DNA of 64,000 nt from Zobellella iuensis (GTDB lineage: Bacteria > Pseudomonadota > Gammaproteobacteria > Enterobacterales > Aeromonadaceae). The position numbers were made by a program, and so were the translations under genes. Location of the stretch: contig NZ_JAERTZ010000025.1 in the NCBI RefSeq assembly GCF_016746085.1, forward strand, positions 248,001 through 312,000, given 5' to 3'. Numbering within the stretch: the first letter of the stretch is position 1; every line of letters starts with the position of its first letter. The notes beneath the pieces are model-generated. The model made no database searches. It saw only the letters and a list, made by a program, of their open reading frames with translations, and had not been told where the DNA came from. Shown here piece by piece: positions 52,913 to 61,484 of the stretch.

Positions 52913-54391
52913 ATGGCCTACAAAAAACCGCTCAGCATCAGCCTCCTCGCCCTGTTCATCAGCGGCTGCGCCGTTACCAGCCAGCCCATCGATCGCCAGG
53001 CCAGCCTGCAACGGGCCGAGCAGGATATGGTGCTCATGTTCAAGAACCAGGAGCCGCTGCAGGGCCCGCTCACCCTGCACCAGGCCATGGCGCGGGCAGT
53101 CAAATACAACCTGGAAGCCCGCCTCAAACTGATGGAAGAAGCCATGGCCGAGCGCCAGCTCGACCTGGCCAACCTCGACCTGCTGCCGCGCATCACCGCC
53201 CAGGCCGGCTATGTGGGCCGCAGCAACGTCAGCGCCTCCAGCAGTGAAAGTATCGAAACCGGCACCCAGTCGCTCGAGCCCTCCACTTCGCAGGAGCAGC
53301 ACCGCCAGGTAGCCGACCTGAACATGGTCTGGAACGTACTCGACTTTGGGGTGGGCTACCTCAGTGCCAAACAGCAGGCCGATCAGCGACTGATCATGCA
53401 GGAACGTCGGCGCAAGGTGCTACACACCATCACCCAGGACGTACGCTCCGCTTACTGGCAGGCGGTGGCCGCCGGGCGCCTGCTACAGCAGATAGACGAC
53501 CTGCTCGCCCGGGTGGATCAGGCCCGGCAAGACAGTGGCCGGCTGCAGCAGCAGAAACTGGGTGATATGGTGCAGAACCTGAGCTACCAACGCTCCCTGA
53601 TTGAAGCCACCCGCCGGCTGGAAGAGCAACGCCGGGCCTTGTCGCTGGCCAACACCCGGCTCGCGGCCCTCATCAACCTGCCCCTCGACAGCGACTTTAC
53701 CCTGGCCGACACCGGCCACTATGAGATGCCGGAAGTCACGGCACCGCTGCAACAACTGGAGCAGGAGGCCCTGGCCAACCGACCGGAACTGCGTGAGCAG
53801 GATTATCAGAGCCGTATCAGTGCCACCGAAACCCGCAAAGCCATGCTTCGGTTGATGCCGGGGCTGGAGTTCTCCGCCGGCGGTCACTACGACAGCAACG
53901 ACTTTCTCACCAACAACAGCTGGGCCGATTATGGCGTAAAGATCACCTGGAACCTGTTCAATGTGCTCTCGGGCCCGGCCGCCATCGACGCAGCCAAAGC
54001 CGGCGAGCAGGTGGCCACCGCCAGGCGCCAGGCCATGTCGATGGCCGTGCTGGCCCAGCTTTATGTCGCCAACGCCAACTTCAACGAAGCCCGTCGCCAA
54101 TTCGCCACCAGCCAGGAACTGGCCGAACTCGACGAGCAGATTGCGGTGCAATTGCGCAACCGCCACCGGGCCCAGGCCATCGGCGAGCTGGAACTGATCC
54201 AGGGCGAGCTGAACAACCTGCAGGCCAAGCTGCGGCGCGACCTGGCCTATGCCGATCTGCGCAACGCCTATGCCCAGCTCTTCGTCAGCACCGGCGCCGA
54301 CCTGCTGCCCGAGACCCTGCCCGACGCCAGCATCGACACCCTTGCCCAGGCCCTCGCCACCGGCGAGCAGCAGTGGCAACAGGGGATATAA
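52913..54391 (+). CDS. TolC-family outer-membrane lipoprotein
   Basis: 492 residues from the ATG at 52913, which starts a lipoprotein signal (MAYKKPLSISLLALFISGCAV, lipobox ISGC); an upstream in-frame ATG at 52841 would bury it. The body shows two OEP repeats with long helices (LTLHQAMARAVKYNLEARLK, YQRSLIEATRRLEEQR) and beta strands (PGLEFSAGGHYDSNDF, GVKITWNLFNV). It supplies the outer-membrane duct, as in NodT/TolC-type systems. Close behind the giant protein gene, it is the likely exit channel for it. Confidence 0.9.
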   Translation: MAYKKPLSISLLALFISGCAVTSQPIDRQASLQRAEQDMVLMFKNQEPLQGPLTLHQAMARAVKYNLEARLKLMEEAMAERQLDLANLDLLPRITAQAGYVGRSNVSASSSESIETGTQSLEPSTSQEQHRQVADLNMVWNVLDFGVGYLSAKQQADQRLIMQERRRKVLHTITQDVRSAYWQAVAAGRLLQQIDDLLARVDQARQDSGRLQQQKLGDMVQNLSYQRSLIEATRRLEEQRRALSLANTRLAALINLPLDSDFTLADTGHYEMPEVTAPLQQLEQEALANRPELREQDYQSRISATETRKAMLRLMPGLEFSAGGHYDSNDFLTNNSWADYGVKITWNLFNVLSGPAAIDAAKAGEQVATARRQAMSMAVLAQLYVANANFNEARRQFATSQELAELDEQIAVQLRNRHRAQAIGELELIQGELNNLQAKLRRDLAYADLRNAYAQLFVSTGADLLPETLPDASIDTLAQALATGEQQWQQGI

Positions 54392-54421
54392 AAAAAAAGC
54401 GCCTGCTCAAGGAGCAGGCGC
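54390..54421 (-). terminator. intrinsic terminator at the end of the leftward iol genes
   Basis: GCGCCTGCTC-AAG-GAGCAGGCGC (54399-54421) is a perfect 10-bp stem; on the minus strand nine T residues follow (A-tract 54390-54398). It also directly follows the TolC-like stop, so the hairpin may end plus-strand transcripts, though without a T-tract. Confidence 0.7.
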
Positions 54422-54477
54422 AAAACTCAGACCCAAAAGATCTGAAACCCATCGAGAAACAAAAACAGACTTGATAA

Positions 54478-54690
54478 GGTCCCACCTCAGCGGCGCAACC
54501 CGCGCCAAGACCATGGCAGGCCCACTTCAGTGGGCCACCCCAAGCCCGGAACCATGGTTTGGTCGGCTGAAGTCGCCCCTGCATGGGACCAGCCCAGGTC
54601 CCGGCGCCGTATTTTGGTCGACTGAAGTCGACCCCTACAGATGGGTAACCCAACCCCGCCGCCGTTTTTTGGTCGACTGACATTGAGCCT
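54478..54690. repeat. array of related short hairpins, intergenic
   Basis: In the 343-bp gap between the TolC-like gene and iolG there are four related hairpins: GGCCCAC-TTCA-GTGGGCC (54519), GGTCGGC-TGAA-GTCGCC (54561), GGTCGAC-TGAA-GTCGACC (54616) and a degraded GGTCGACTGACATTGAGCC (54671), plus a decayed one at 54478. Spacings are 41, 42, 55 and 55 bp and linkers share C-rich and CATGG pieces. No gene is seen in this stretch. Confidence 0.6.
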
Positions 54691-54734
54691 ACGGACAGGG
54701 CCGGCACAGCGGTGGCATGGCGCGGCCCCTGGCC

Positions 54735-55721
54735 TTACAGGCGGACCGTCTTGCCGGTGGTCCAGGACTCCACCGCCGCGTCGGCCAGGCGCAGTGCCTG
54801 CTCGCCTTCCTTGCCGCCGCTCAGGCATTGGGCCCGGCCCAGGGCCACGTCCACGAAGTGGGCCCACTCGGCCTTGTAGGCAGCGCTGTAGCGCTCCAGG
54901 AAGAAGTACTGGGGATTGGCCACCGCGGTGCCCTGCTCGTTGGCCAGTTGGACGGTATTTTCCAGCTGGTTCTCGGCCCTGAGCATGCCCTCGGCGCCCA
55001 GCAGCTCGATGCGCTGGTCGTAGCCGAAGCCGGAGCGACGGGTGTTGACTATGGTGCCCAGGGCGCCGGAGGCGAATTCCAGGGTAACCACGGCGGTGTC
55101 GATATCGCCGGCCTCACCGATGGCCGGGTCCACCACGCAGCTGCCGCGGGCGGTCACCGCCACCACCGGCTCGTCCACCAGGTAGCAGGCCATGTCGAAG
55201 TCGTGGATGGTCATGTCGCGGAACAGGCCGCCGGAGCGCTGGATGTAGGACACCGGGGGCGGCGACGGATCCCGGGATACGATAAGGACCGACTCGGCCT
55301 TGCCGATCTGGCCTTGCTGGTAGCGGTTGCGCACGGCGGCAAAGTTGGGATCGAAGCGGCGGTTGAAGCCCACCAGCAGCGGCACCTGGCACTCCTCCAC
55401 CACCTTGAGGCAGGCCTGCACCCGCGCAAGGCTCAAATCCACCGGCTTCTCGCAGAAGATGGCCTTGCCGCTGCGCGCCGCCTGCTCGATAAAGTCGGCA
55501 TGGGTGTCGGTGGCCGAGCCGATGACCACGGCGTCGATGCCCGGGTCGGCCATCACCTCTTCCAGGGTCTTCACCGGCGCGCCGGTCTTCTCGGACAGGC
55601 TCAGGGCCGCCTCGGGGAACGCATCAACTATGGCCACCAGCCGGCTCTCGGGGTGCGCCACTATATTCGCCGAATGCACCTGGCCGATGCGGCCGGCGCC
55701 AATCAATGCCACATTAATCAT
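54735..55721 (-). CDS. iolG: inositol 2-dehydrogenase
   Basis: 328 residues, Gfo/Idh/MocA family. Rossmann motif GAGRIGQVHSANI, the EKPVDLSL active-site Lys segment, GFNRRFDPNF, and SGGLFRDMTIHDFDMACYL with catalytic Asp and His. It oxidises myo-inositol to 2-keto-myo-inositol with NAD. Follows iolB by 42 bp on the minus strand. Confidence 0.93.
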   Translation of the reverse strand: MINVALIGAGRIGQVHSANIVAHPESRLVAIVDAFPEAALSLSEKTGAPVKTLEEVMADPGIDAVVIGSATDTHADFIEQAARSGKAIFCEKPVDLSLARVQACLKVVEECQVPLLVGFNRRFDPNFAAVRNRYQQGQIGKAESVLIVSRDPSPPPVSYIQRSGGLFRDMTIHDFDMACYLVDEPVVAVTARGSCVVDPAIGEAGDIDTAVVTLEFASGALGTIVNTRRSGFGYDQRIELLGAEGMLRAENQLENTVQLANEQGTAVANPQYFFLERYSAAYKAEWAHFVDVALGRAQCLSGGKEGEQALRLADAAVESWTTGKTVRL

Positions 55722-55763
55722 TAACCCTCTCCTTGTGCTTGTGTCGGCTTGCTTGTTCTTGGG

Positions 55764-56585
55764 TTACTTGTTTTTGGGATAGTTATCGGAATTCACCCAG
55801 GCGTGATCGGCCTCCCAGGTAAAGCGCCACTTGCGGGTGGGCCCGGCCATCACGTTCAGGTAATAGTTGTCGTAGCCGGCGATGGTGGCCACCGGGTGGT
55901 AGCCTTTCGGCACCTGCACCACGTCCTGGTTGTAGGGCGCCATGCACTCGTCCAACTCGAAATCGTCGGTGTAGACCCGCTGCAGGGCAAAGCCCTGGGG
56001 CGGATCGAAGCGGTGGTAATAGGTCTCTTCCAGGTAGGTTTCGCCCGGCTCGGCGTCCCGGTCGTGCTTGTGGGACGGGTAGGAGCTGGTGCAGCCTTCG
56101 TCGGTGAACACCTCCACCACCAGCAGGCTGTCCGCCTCGGCGGTGTCGGGCAGGATGTTGTGCACATAGCGTTGGTTATGGCCCTTGCCGCGATGCTCGG
56201 CATCGATGCTGTCGGGGCCGATCAGCCGCGCCGGGTAGTTGCCGAACCCCGGCGCCTTGCATACCGCCAGCTCTACTTTAGTGTCGGCGGTGACGGTGAA
56301 ATGATCGTCGTTGGGCACATAGACGGCGTAGGGCTTCTTGCGCTCGAAGGGGCTCATCCGCTCTCCGATGGCATCGAGGCTGAGTTCGCGGGTGCGCACG
56401 CTGGCCTTGCCCGCCACCAGCACCAGGCAGACTTCCCGGTCCAGGGTGTCCTGGCTCAGGCTCTGGCCGGCCTCCAGCTCATACACCTCGAAGCCCACAT
56501 AGCCCCAGCCGGCCGATTCCGGCGTGATGCGCTGGATGGCGCCCTGGCTGTCCGCTTGCTGGCGCTTGGATAATAACTTGGACAT
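55764..56585 (-). CDS. iolB: 5-deoxy-glucuronate isomerase
   Basis: 273 residues from the ATG at 56585, with GGGGGAG ahead. The bicupin family pattern is present: WGYVGFEVYELEAGQSL, VLVAGKASV, SSYPSHKHD (metal-binding His), YHRFDPPQGFALQRVY and PKGYHPVATIAGYDNYYLNVMAG in pieces. It converts 5-deoxy-glucuronate to 2-deoxy-5-keto-gluconate in inositol breakdown. An operator-like site lies 48 bp upstream. Confidence 0.95.
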   Translation of the reverse strand: MSKLLSKRQQADSQGAIQRITPESAGWGYVGFEVYELEAGQSLSQDTLDREVCLVLVAGKASVRTRELSLDAIGERMSPFERKKPYAVYVPNDDHFTVTADTKVELAVCKAPGFGNYPARLIGPDSIDAEHRGKGHNQRYVHNILPDTAEADSLLVVEVFTDEGCTSSYPSHKHDRDAEPGETYLEETYYHRFDPPQGFALQRVYTDDFELDECMAPYNQDVVQVPKGYHPVATIAGYDNYYLNVMAGPTRKWRFTWEADHAWVNSDNYPKNK

Positions 56586-56632
56586 CCGCTCCCCCTGGTT
56601 GGTGAATGACTGATTCTGTTGAAAGTGATGAT

Positions 56633-56651
56633 AAAACATTTATTTCGTTTG
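56633..56651. promoter_or_regulatory. candidate iol operator upstream of iolB
   Basis: AAAACATTTATTTCGTTTG shares 15 of 17 core positions (AAAC...ATTTCGTTT) with the near-palindrome at 63509-63527 beside the LacI-type regulator. It is placed 48 bp ahead of iolB. Confidence 0.45.
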
Positions 56652-56780
56652 GTGAAATTGTGAATTTAAAAATCCAAACGCTCTTTGGCGGAACTGTGAC
56701 TGGCGACACAATTCGTTAACCTAGTCGGCCGGAACGGGCCGGTTTGGTGCAGGCTGGCACGGGGCCGGCGCGCGGCAGGG

Positions 56781-57626
56781 CTATTCCAGGTATTGCCGGC
56801 GGTACCGGCCGGGGGGGATGCCCACCACCTTCCGGAAGGCGGTGTTGAAGTAGTTGGGGTTGTCGTAGCCCACCATCAGCGCGATGTCGGTGACGCTGAG
56901 CCCGGTGTTGATCAGCAAAGTCTGGGCCTCGCCGATGCGCCGGCGGATCAGGTACTGGATGGGCGAGCAGCCCACGCTCTGCCTGAAGCGGTGGGCGAGG
57001 TAATAGGGGCTGATGTGGAGCGCCTCGGACAGCCGGCCCAGATCCAGCTCGACCTGGTAGTGCCGGTCGATATAGCGCTTGACGCTTTCGCCCAGCTCAT
57101 AGCGGGCCGCCTCCTCCTCCGCGTCCTGCTCGTCGATCAGGCTGGACACCATCAGCAGCAGCGCCTGCAGCAGGTGATCGCAGCAGGCCAGGCTGAGCTT
57201 GTGCTCGGAACGGATCTGGGCATGCAAGAGCCCGAACAGGCTGTCGAATTCCCCATGGCGCTCGCCGGTGGGGATCCGCACCCGGCCGCGGCTCAGGGTG
57301 TTTTTGGGCAGGCCCCGGAGCTTGAGGTTGGTGAAGGCGCAGCAATAGACGCTCATGCCCTCATTGGGGTTGGCGGACTCGTCGTGCAGCACGCCGCCGT
57401 TGTAGATCAGCAGATCGCCCCGCCCGGTACTGTAGGCGCGGCCGTCGATGATATGGGTGCCGCTACCCTCGCGGATAAAGACGATCTCCACCCGGTCGTC
57501 GTGCCGGTGCATGGCCCGGGGCAGCCGGGTGTCGCCGGCGTCGGCCAGGCACAGGTACATCAGCTCGGCCGGCTGCTCCAGCTCCAGCCGGCCCCGGCGT
57601 TTGCCGCTGACAAAATGCTGTATCAC
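56781..57626 (-). CDS. AraC-family transcriptional regulator
   Basis: 281 residues from a GTG at 57626 with AGGAGA ahead; another GTG at 57647 is in frame. An N-terminal cupin sensor (MHRHDDRVEIVFIREGSGTHI, GDLLIYNGGVLHDE) and a C-terminal double HTH (LDLGRLSEALHISPYYLAHRF, SVTDIALMVGYDNPNYFNTAF, IPPGRYRR). It lies between iolBG and the other inositol genes, all leftward, so control of inositol or a related polyol is likely. Effector unknown. Confidence 0.88.
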   Translation of the reverse strand: MIQHFVSGKRRGRLELEQPAELMYLCLADAGDTRLPRAMHRHDDRVEIVFIREGSGTHIIDGRAYSTGRGDLLIYNGGVLHDESANPNEGMSVYCCAFTNLKLRGLPKNTLSRGRVRIPTGERHGEFDSLFGLLHAQIRSEHKLSLACCDHLLQALLLMVSSLIDEQDAEEEAARYELGESVKRYIDRHYQVELDLGRLSEALHISPYYLAHRFRQSVGCSPIQYLIRRRIGEAQTLLINTGLSVTDIALMVGYDNPNYFNTAFRKVVGIPPGRYRRQYLE

Positions 57627-57693
57627 GCCGTCTCTCCTGGTGGGCACACCCGCTTATCTTGTCCCCGGGGAGCGCGCGGCGCAAGCCCGGCCC

Positions 57694-58866
57694 TCAGCGG
57701 TAATCCACCCACACCGCGCCCAGATCCGCCGAGCGCACGCAGTTTTCCACCCAACGCACCCCTGCCACCCCGGCCTCGATGCCGGGGATATGCAGGGTCT
57801 TCACCCGGTCGTGCTCGCCCGCGTCGCAGGCTTCCATCGCCAGGGCGAAACGGTAGTAGAGGTTGGACCAGGATTCGAACAAGCCCTCTGGATGACCGCC
57901 ACCGATGCGATCGTCCTCCAGCGCCTCAGGGTAGAGGTAGCCCATGCCCCGCTCCAGGATGCGCGCCGGCTCGCCCTGGATTTCAAAACGCAGCTGGTTG
58001 GGCTGCTCGTCCCACCACTCCAGGCTGGCCCGGGAACCGATCACCCGGATCTTCTGGCCGTGCATGGAGCCGGCGTTGACCGCGCTGGCCCAAACATGCC
58101 CCATCACCCCGCCGCTGTACTGCATCAGCACATAGGCGTTGTCTTCGAGTGGTGCCCGGCTCCGCACGAAGCTCTGGCGGGCGCACAGCAGCTTCTCAAT
58201 CTTGAGCTGTGGCAGCATCACTTCGGACAGATAGAGCGGATGGGTGGCCAGATCCCCCAGCACATAGCTGGGCCCGGCATAACGGGGATCCACCCGCCAC
58301 TGGGTGCTGGGGTTCCCCTGCTCCACCGCCTCGCTGTGGAAGCCGTGGGCGAACTGCATGTGCACCATGCGGATCTCGCCCAGCTCGCCGTTGGCGATCA
58401 TGGCCCTGGCCTGGGTGATCAACTGGTGGCCGGCATAGCCGTAGGTCACGCACAGCATGCGCTGCCGGCGCTCGGCCAGGGCGCGCAGCTCCTCGGCCTC
58501 GGCCAGGGTAAAGCACAGGGGTTTTTCGCACACCACGTGCAGGCCGGCTTCCAGCGCCGCCTTGCTGATGGCGAAGTGGGTGCCGTTGGGGGTGGCGATG
58601 GACACCGCCTGGATGCCGTCTTCCCGTTTGGCCTCTGCGGCGAACAGGGTCTGGTAGTCGGCATAGCAGCGCTCGGGCTCCACCTGCAGGCCGGCGCCGA
58701 ATTCCCGGCCCCGTTCGGGGTCGAGGTCGAAGGCGCCGGCCACCAGTTGGAAGCTGTGGTCGCGCAGCGCCGCCGAGCGGTGGATATAGCCAATCTGGCT
58801 GCCCTTGCCGCCACCCACCATGGCCCAGCGGATGGGTGCCTTGACCTTGCGTTCTCCATAAATCAT
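57694..58866 (-). CDS. Gfo/Idh/MocA-family oxidoreductase, inositol-type
   Basis: 390 residues, AAGGAG ahead of the ATG at 58866. Rossmann motif VGGGKGSQIGYIHR, ATPNGTHFAISKAALEAG, CEKPLCFTLAEAEEL with the active-site Lys, and a C-terminal half with GPSYVLGDLATHPLYLSEV. Larger than IolG, it resembles the extra dehydrogenases of inositol clusters that act on scyllo-inositol or inositol derivatives. Exact substrate is not readable. Confidence 0.87.
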   Translation of the reverse strand: MIYGERKVKAPIRWAMVGGGKGSQIGYIHRSAALRDHSFQLVAGAFDLDPERGREFGAGLQVEPERCYADYQTLFAAEAKREDGIQAVSIATPNGTHFAISKAALEAGLHVVCEKPLCFTLAEAEELRALAERRQRMLCVTYGYAGHQLITQARAMIANGELGEIRMVHMQFAHGFHSEAVEQGNPSTQWRVDPRYAGPSYVLGDLATHPLYLSEVMLPQLKIEKLLCARQSFVRSRAPLEDNAYVLMQYSGGVMGHVWASAVNAGSMHGQKIRVIGSRASLEWWDEQPNQLRFEIQGEPARILERGMGYLYPEALEDDRIGGGHPEGLFESWSNLYYRFALAMEACDAGEHDRVKTLHIPGIEAGVAGVRWVENCVRSADLGAVWVDYR

Positions 58867-58924
58867 TGCGGTTTCTCCTTGTTCCAGTCGTCTGTAGATA
58901 TCCCGAGTCCGGCCAAAGGGACTA

Positions 58925-58997
58925 CTCCGCCGACCCGCTGTAAATACATCCCTGTACGCTCGCACATGCCATCCCTGGCATGTGACGGTCGGCGGAG
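58925..58997. repeat. three-way-junction palindromic element
   Basis: An outer 11-bp stem (CTCCGCCGACC 58925-58935 with GGTCGGCGGAG 58987-58997) encloses two hairpins that have the same TCCC loop: TACA-TCCC-TGTA (58945-58956) and CACATGCCA-TCCC-TGGCATGTG (58963-58984). The element fills most of the 173-bp gap between two leftward genes. It looks like a dispersed extragenic repeat, though only one copy is in the window. Confidence 0.65.
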
Positions 58998-59039
58998 CAG
59001 CTCCCTTTGCCCGCCCCTTTGACATTGGTATTGGCTGCC

Positions 59040-59962
59040 CTAAAACCCCTTGCTTTGCAAAAAGGCCAGGCTGGCGGTCACATCCTGCAGGCTTCCGTCG
59101 GCGTTGCGCGGATCCCGCTCCTGCTCCACCGTGATATAGCCCTGGTAGTCCAGCTCCTTGAGCAGGGCGTGGATGGCGTCGTAGTCCAGCACGCCCCGGC
59201 CGATGGGGCACATCACGCCCCGGGCGCAGGCGGCGAAAAAGTCCACCGGCTCCGCCATCACCTCGGCGTAGACCTCGGGGTCTATGTCCTTGAAGTGCAG
59301 GTAGTCGATGCGCTCGGCATAACGCCGCAGCCAGGTCAGCGGATCCATCTTCGAGTAGTAGAGATGGCCGGTGTCCAGGCACAGGCCGGCCACCTCGGCG
59401 GGGATGTCCGCGACCAGTTGCTCGATTTCGTCCTCGAATTCGATATAGCCGCCCGCGTGGGGATGGATCACCGCCCGCACCCCGTACCTGTCCCGGGCCA
59501 GGGTGGCAATGGCCTCGATGTGCGCCATGGTCTGCCGCCAGCGCTCGGGCGAGAGCCGGGCCGCGCGCTCCGGGTGGCCGGCCACCAGGCTGCGCTCGGC
59601 GTGCACATGGTCGATCAGCACCAGATAGGGGGCGGCGAAGCGCTGGCCCGGCGCCTTGGGCACCGGGGCAAGCGGGTGAGCAGGTCGCAGATATCGCGGG
59701 TCTGGCGGAGCAGGTTGTCGAGGTTGGCCGGGTCCACCAGATCGTCGAAGATGGTGCCCGCCACCACGCTCAGGCCGTTGGCCCCGAGCGCGGTACCGAC
59801 CAGGTCGATATCCAGCGGCAAGTAGCCGTAGGGGCCGAGCTCAATGCCCCGGTAGCCGGCCTGGGCCGCCTCGCTCAGCACCCTTTGCCAAGGCGGCAGG
59901 TGGGGATTGTTGACGTCGTCCACGCCCCAGCAGCAGGGGGCACTGGTGATATGCATGGTCAT
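59040..59962 (-). pseudogene. TIM-barrel sugar-phosphate isomerase/epimerase gene with a frameshift
   Basis: Two adjoining frames are halves of one protein. The first (from ATG 59962) reads ITSAPCCWGVDDVNNPHLPPW ... LLRQTRDICDLLTRL; the second, in another frame to the stop at 59040, continues APVPKAPGQRFAAPYLVLIDH ... VIHPHAGGYIEFEDEI, LCLDTGHLYY, HFKDIDP. One missing base near 59671 (a C in the coding sense, restoring CGC-CTT-GCC) would rejoin them into a normal AP_endonuc_2 protein of about 307 residues related to IolI/IolE. Either a recent null mutation or a sequencing error; all else is conserved. Confidence 0.8.
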
Positions 59963-60029
59963 GATGGCACCTCGGATAGGGCTTTACGCCGTTGTTAATG
60001 TACTGTTATTAGAGCAGAGCGGGGCTCGC

Positions 60030-60044
60030 AGAATATTTGTTTTC
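60030..60044 (-). promoter_or_regulatory. candidate iol operator upstream of the TIM-barrel gene
   Basis: The minus strand reads AAAACAAATATTCTG, whose first 12 bases equal the left part of the site at 63509-63527. It is about 70 bp ahead of the frameshifted gene. In the 485-bp gap 59963-60447 the only other structure seen is the pair of palindromes at 60281-60332. Confidence 0.4.
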
Positions 60045-60280
60045 TTGCTTTTCCTTTACATTACACCACTGGCAAAATGCCGACCTACAGGGCCTTCATG
60101 TAAAAAAATCAATAACAGTGGAAATCAAACTTCACTTTCTTGCTTCAAAGATCTTTCCATATTAGAGAGATAGGGCCGCGCTGGGTTAACGCCCTTTGCC
60201 TACCAGCGATCGAATTTCTTATCCGGGACCATCAAAATCCCGTAGGATGAAATTTGATGCCTGTCACAACTGCTGCTTCT

Positions 60281-60332
60281 TATTGAAATAAAAATTTCAA
60301 TATTTCGGGTTTGTTGAAATAATGATTTCAAT
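60281..60332 (+). promoter_or_regulatory. two tandem palindromic operators upstream of the iolH-like gene
   Basis: TTGAAAT-AAAA-ATTTCAA (60283-60300, arms extend to 60281-60302) and TTGAAAT-AATG-ATTTCAA (60314-60331) have identical 7-bp arms and 4-bp spacers. Their centres are 31 bp apart, about three helical turns, so dimers on both would face the same side. The gene starts 116 bp downstream. The regulator is not known; AraC- and LacI-type genes lie nearby. Confidence 0.6.
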
Positions 60333-60447
60333 AAATCCGGCTTATATGCATCATGAGCAGGCTCTATAGCCGGAGACATACCGCAAAGCCCGCTAACCCG
60401 GCGGAAACTGGCTTTATCATCTGGTCCAAGTCAAAGGGAGTATCAAC

Positions 60448-61311
60448 ATGCGTTTGGTATACGATCCGTCGCACTATCGTGACAACACCGGCCTGAAGGA
60501 GACCATCGACACCGTGGCCCGGCTGGGATACGAATGGGTGGAGTTGTCTCCGCGCAAGGATTTCATCTGGTTTTGCGAGTATCCCAAGGTCGATCGGCAG
60601 CTGATCAAGAGTCTGAAGAAGTATTGTGCCGACGCCGGCGTCAAGATCTCTTCGGTGCTGCCGGTGCAGCAGTGGTCCTCCCCGGTGGAGGAAGAGCGCC
60701 AGGCGGCGGTACGCAACTGGAAGCGCTGCATCGAGATCACCGCCGAACTGGGGGTGGACCTGATGAACTCCGAGTTCAGCGGCAACAAGCGCAAGCCCCA
60801 GGCCAGCGAGGACGCCTTCGTCCGCTCGATGGAAGAGTTGATGCCGCTGTTCGAGCGCGAGAGCATCAAGCTCAACCTGCAGTCCCATCCCCACGACTTT
60901 ATCGAGCAGAACATCGAAGCGGTGCGCATGATCCGCGCCCTGGACAAGGACTGGATCAAGCTGGTCTATTCGGTGCCCCACGCCTTCTATTACGACAACG
61001 GCATCGGCGATGTGGTCAAGCACATCGAGGAAGCCGGTGATCTGCTGGCCCATGTGCTGATCGCCGACACCTTCAACCACAAGGCTGGCTTCGGGCTGCG
61101 CTATATCATCAACCCGCCGGACGCGGACGTGACCATTCACCAGCACCTCAACCCGGGCGAGGGCGAGGTGGACTTCGACGCCCTGTACCGCAAGCTCAGG
61201 GAGATCAAGTTCGACGGCATCGTCACCAATGCGGTGTTCGCCTATCCCGACCGCCCCGAATGGTCCAACGAACTGACCCTGAAATCGATCCGGGAAGGTC
61301 TCAAGCTCTGA
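60448..61311 (+). CDS. iolH: IolH-like sugar phosphate isomerase/epimerase
   Basis: 287 residues, AP_endonuc_2 TIM barrel. [24 protein letters not shown] (in part), [39 protein letters not shown]-like [10 protein letters not shown] and [13 protein letters not shown] are typical of proteins annotated IolH in inositol operons. The exact step is unproved even in model organisms. It is the only plus-strand gene of the iol region except the regulator at the window end. AAGGGAG ahead of the ATG. Confidence 0.85.
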   Translation: MRLVYDPSHYRDNTGLKETIDTVARLGYEWVELSPRKDFIWFCEYPKVDRQLIKSLKKYCADAGVKISSVLPVQQWSSPVEEERQAAVRNWKRCIEITAELGVDLMNSEFSGNKRKPQASEDAFVRSMEELMPLFERESIKLNLQSHPHDFIEQNIEAVRMIRALDKDWIKLVYSVPHAFYYDNGIGDVVKHIEEAGDLLAHVLIADTFNHKAGFGLRYIINPPDADVTIHQHLNPGEGEVDFDALYRKLREIKFDGIVTNAVFAYPDRPEWSNELTLKSIREGLKL

Positions 61312-61484
61312 TATTCAGCAAGCATAAATCTGTATAAGCCTCACAAGCCCGCAGATGCCGGCCAGGTCAGCCGAGCATCTGTGGGCGGCATATTCCCACT
61401 GTTCACTATGAACAGACTGAATTCCCCGCCTCAGACGCTCCCCTGCCGGGAAGCACCACCGCGTATTATGTCGCCCCCCTTCAC

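Noticed and set aside
54478-54690. CRISPR array in the hairpin region
   Set aside because: Repeat units differ from each other, spacing varies from 41 to 55 bp and intervening pieces are related.
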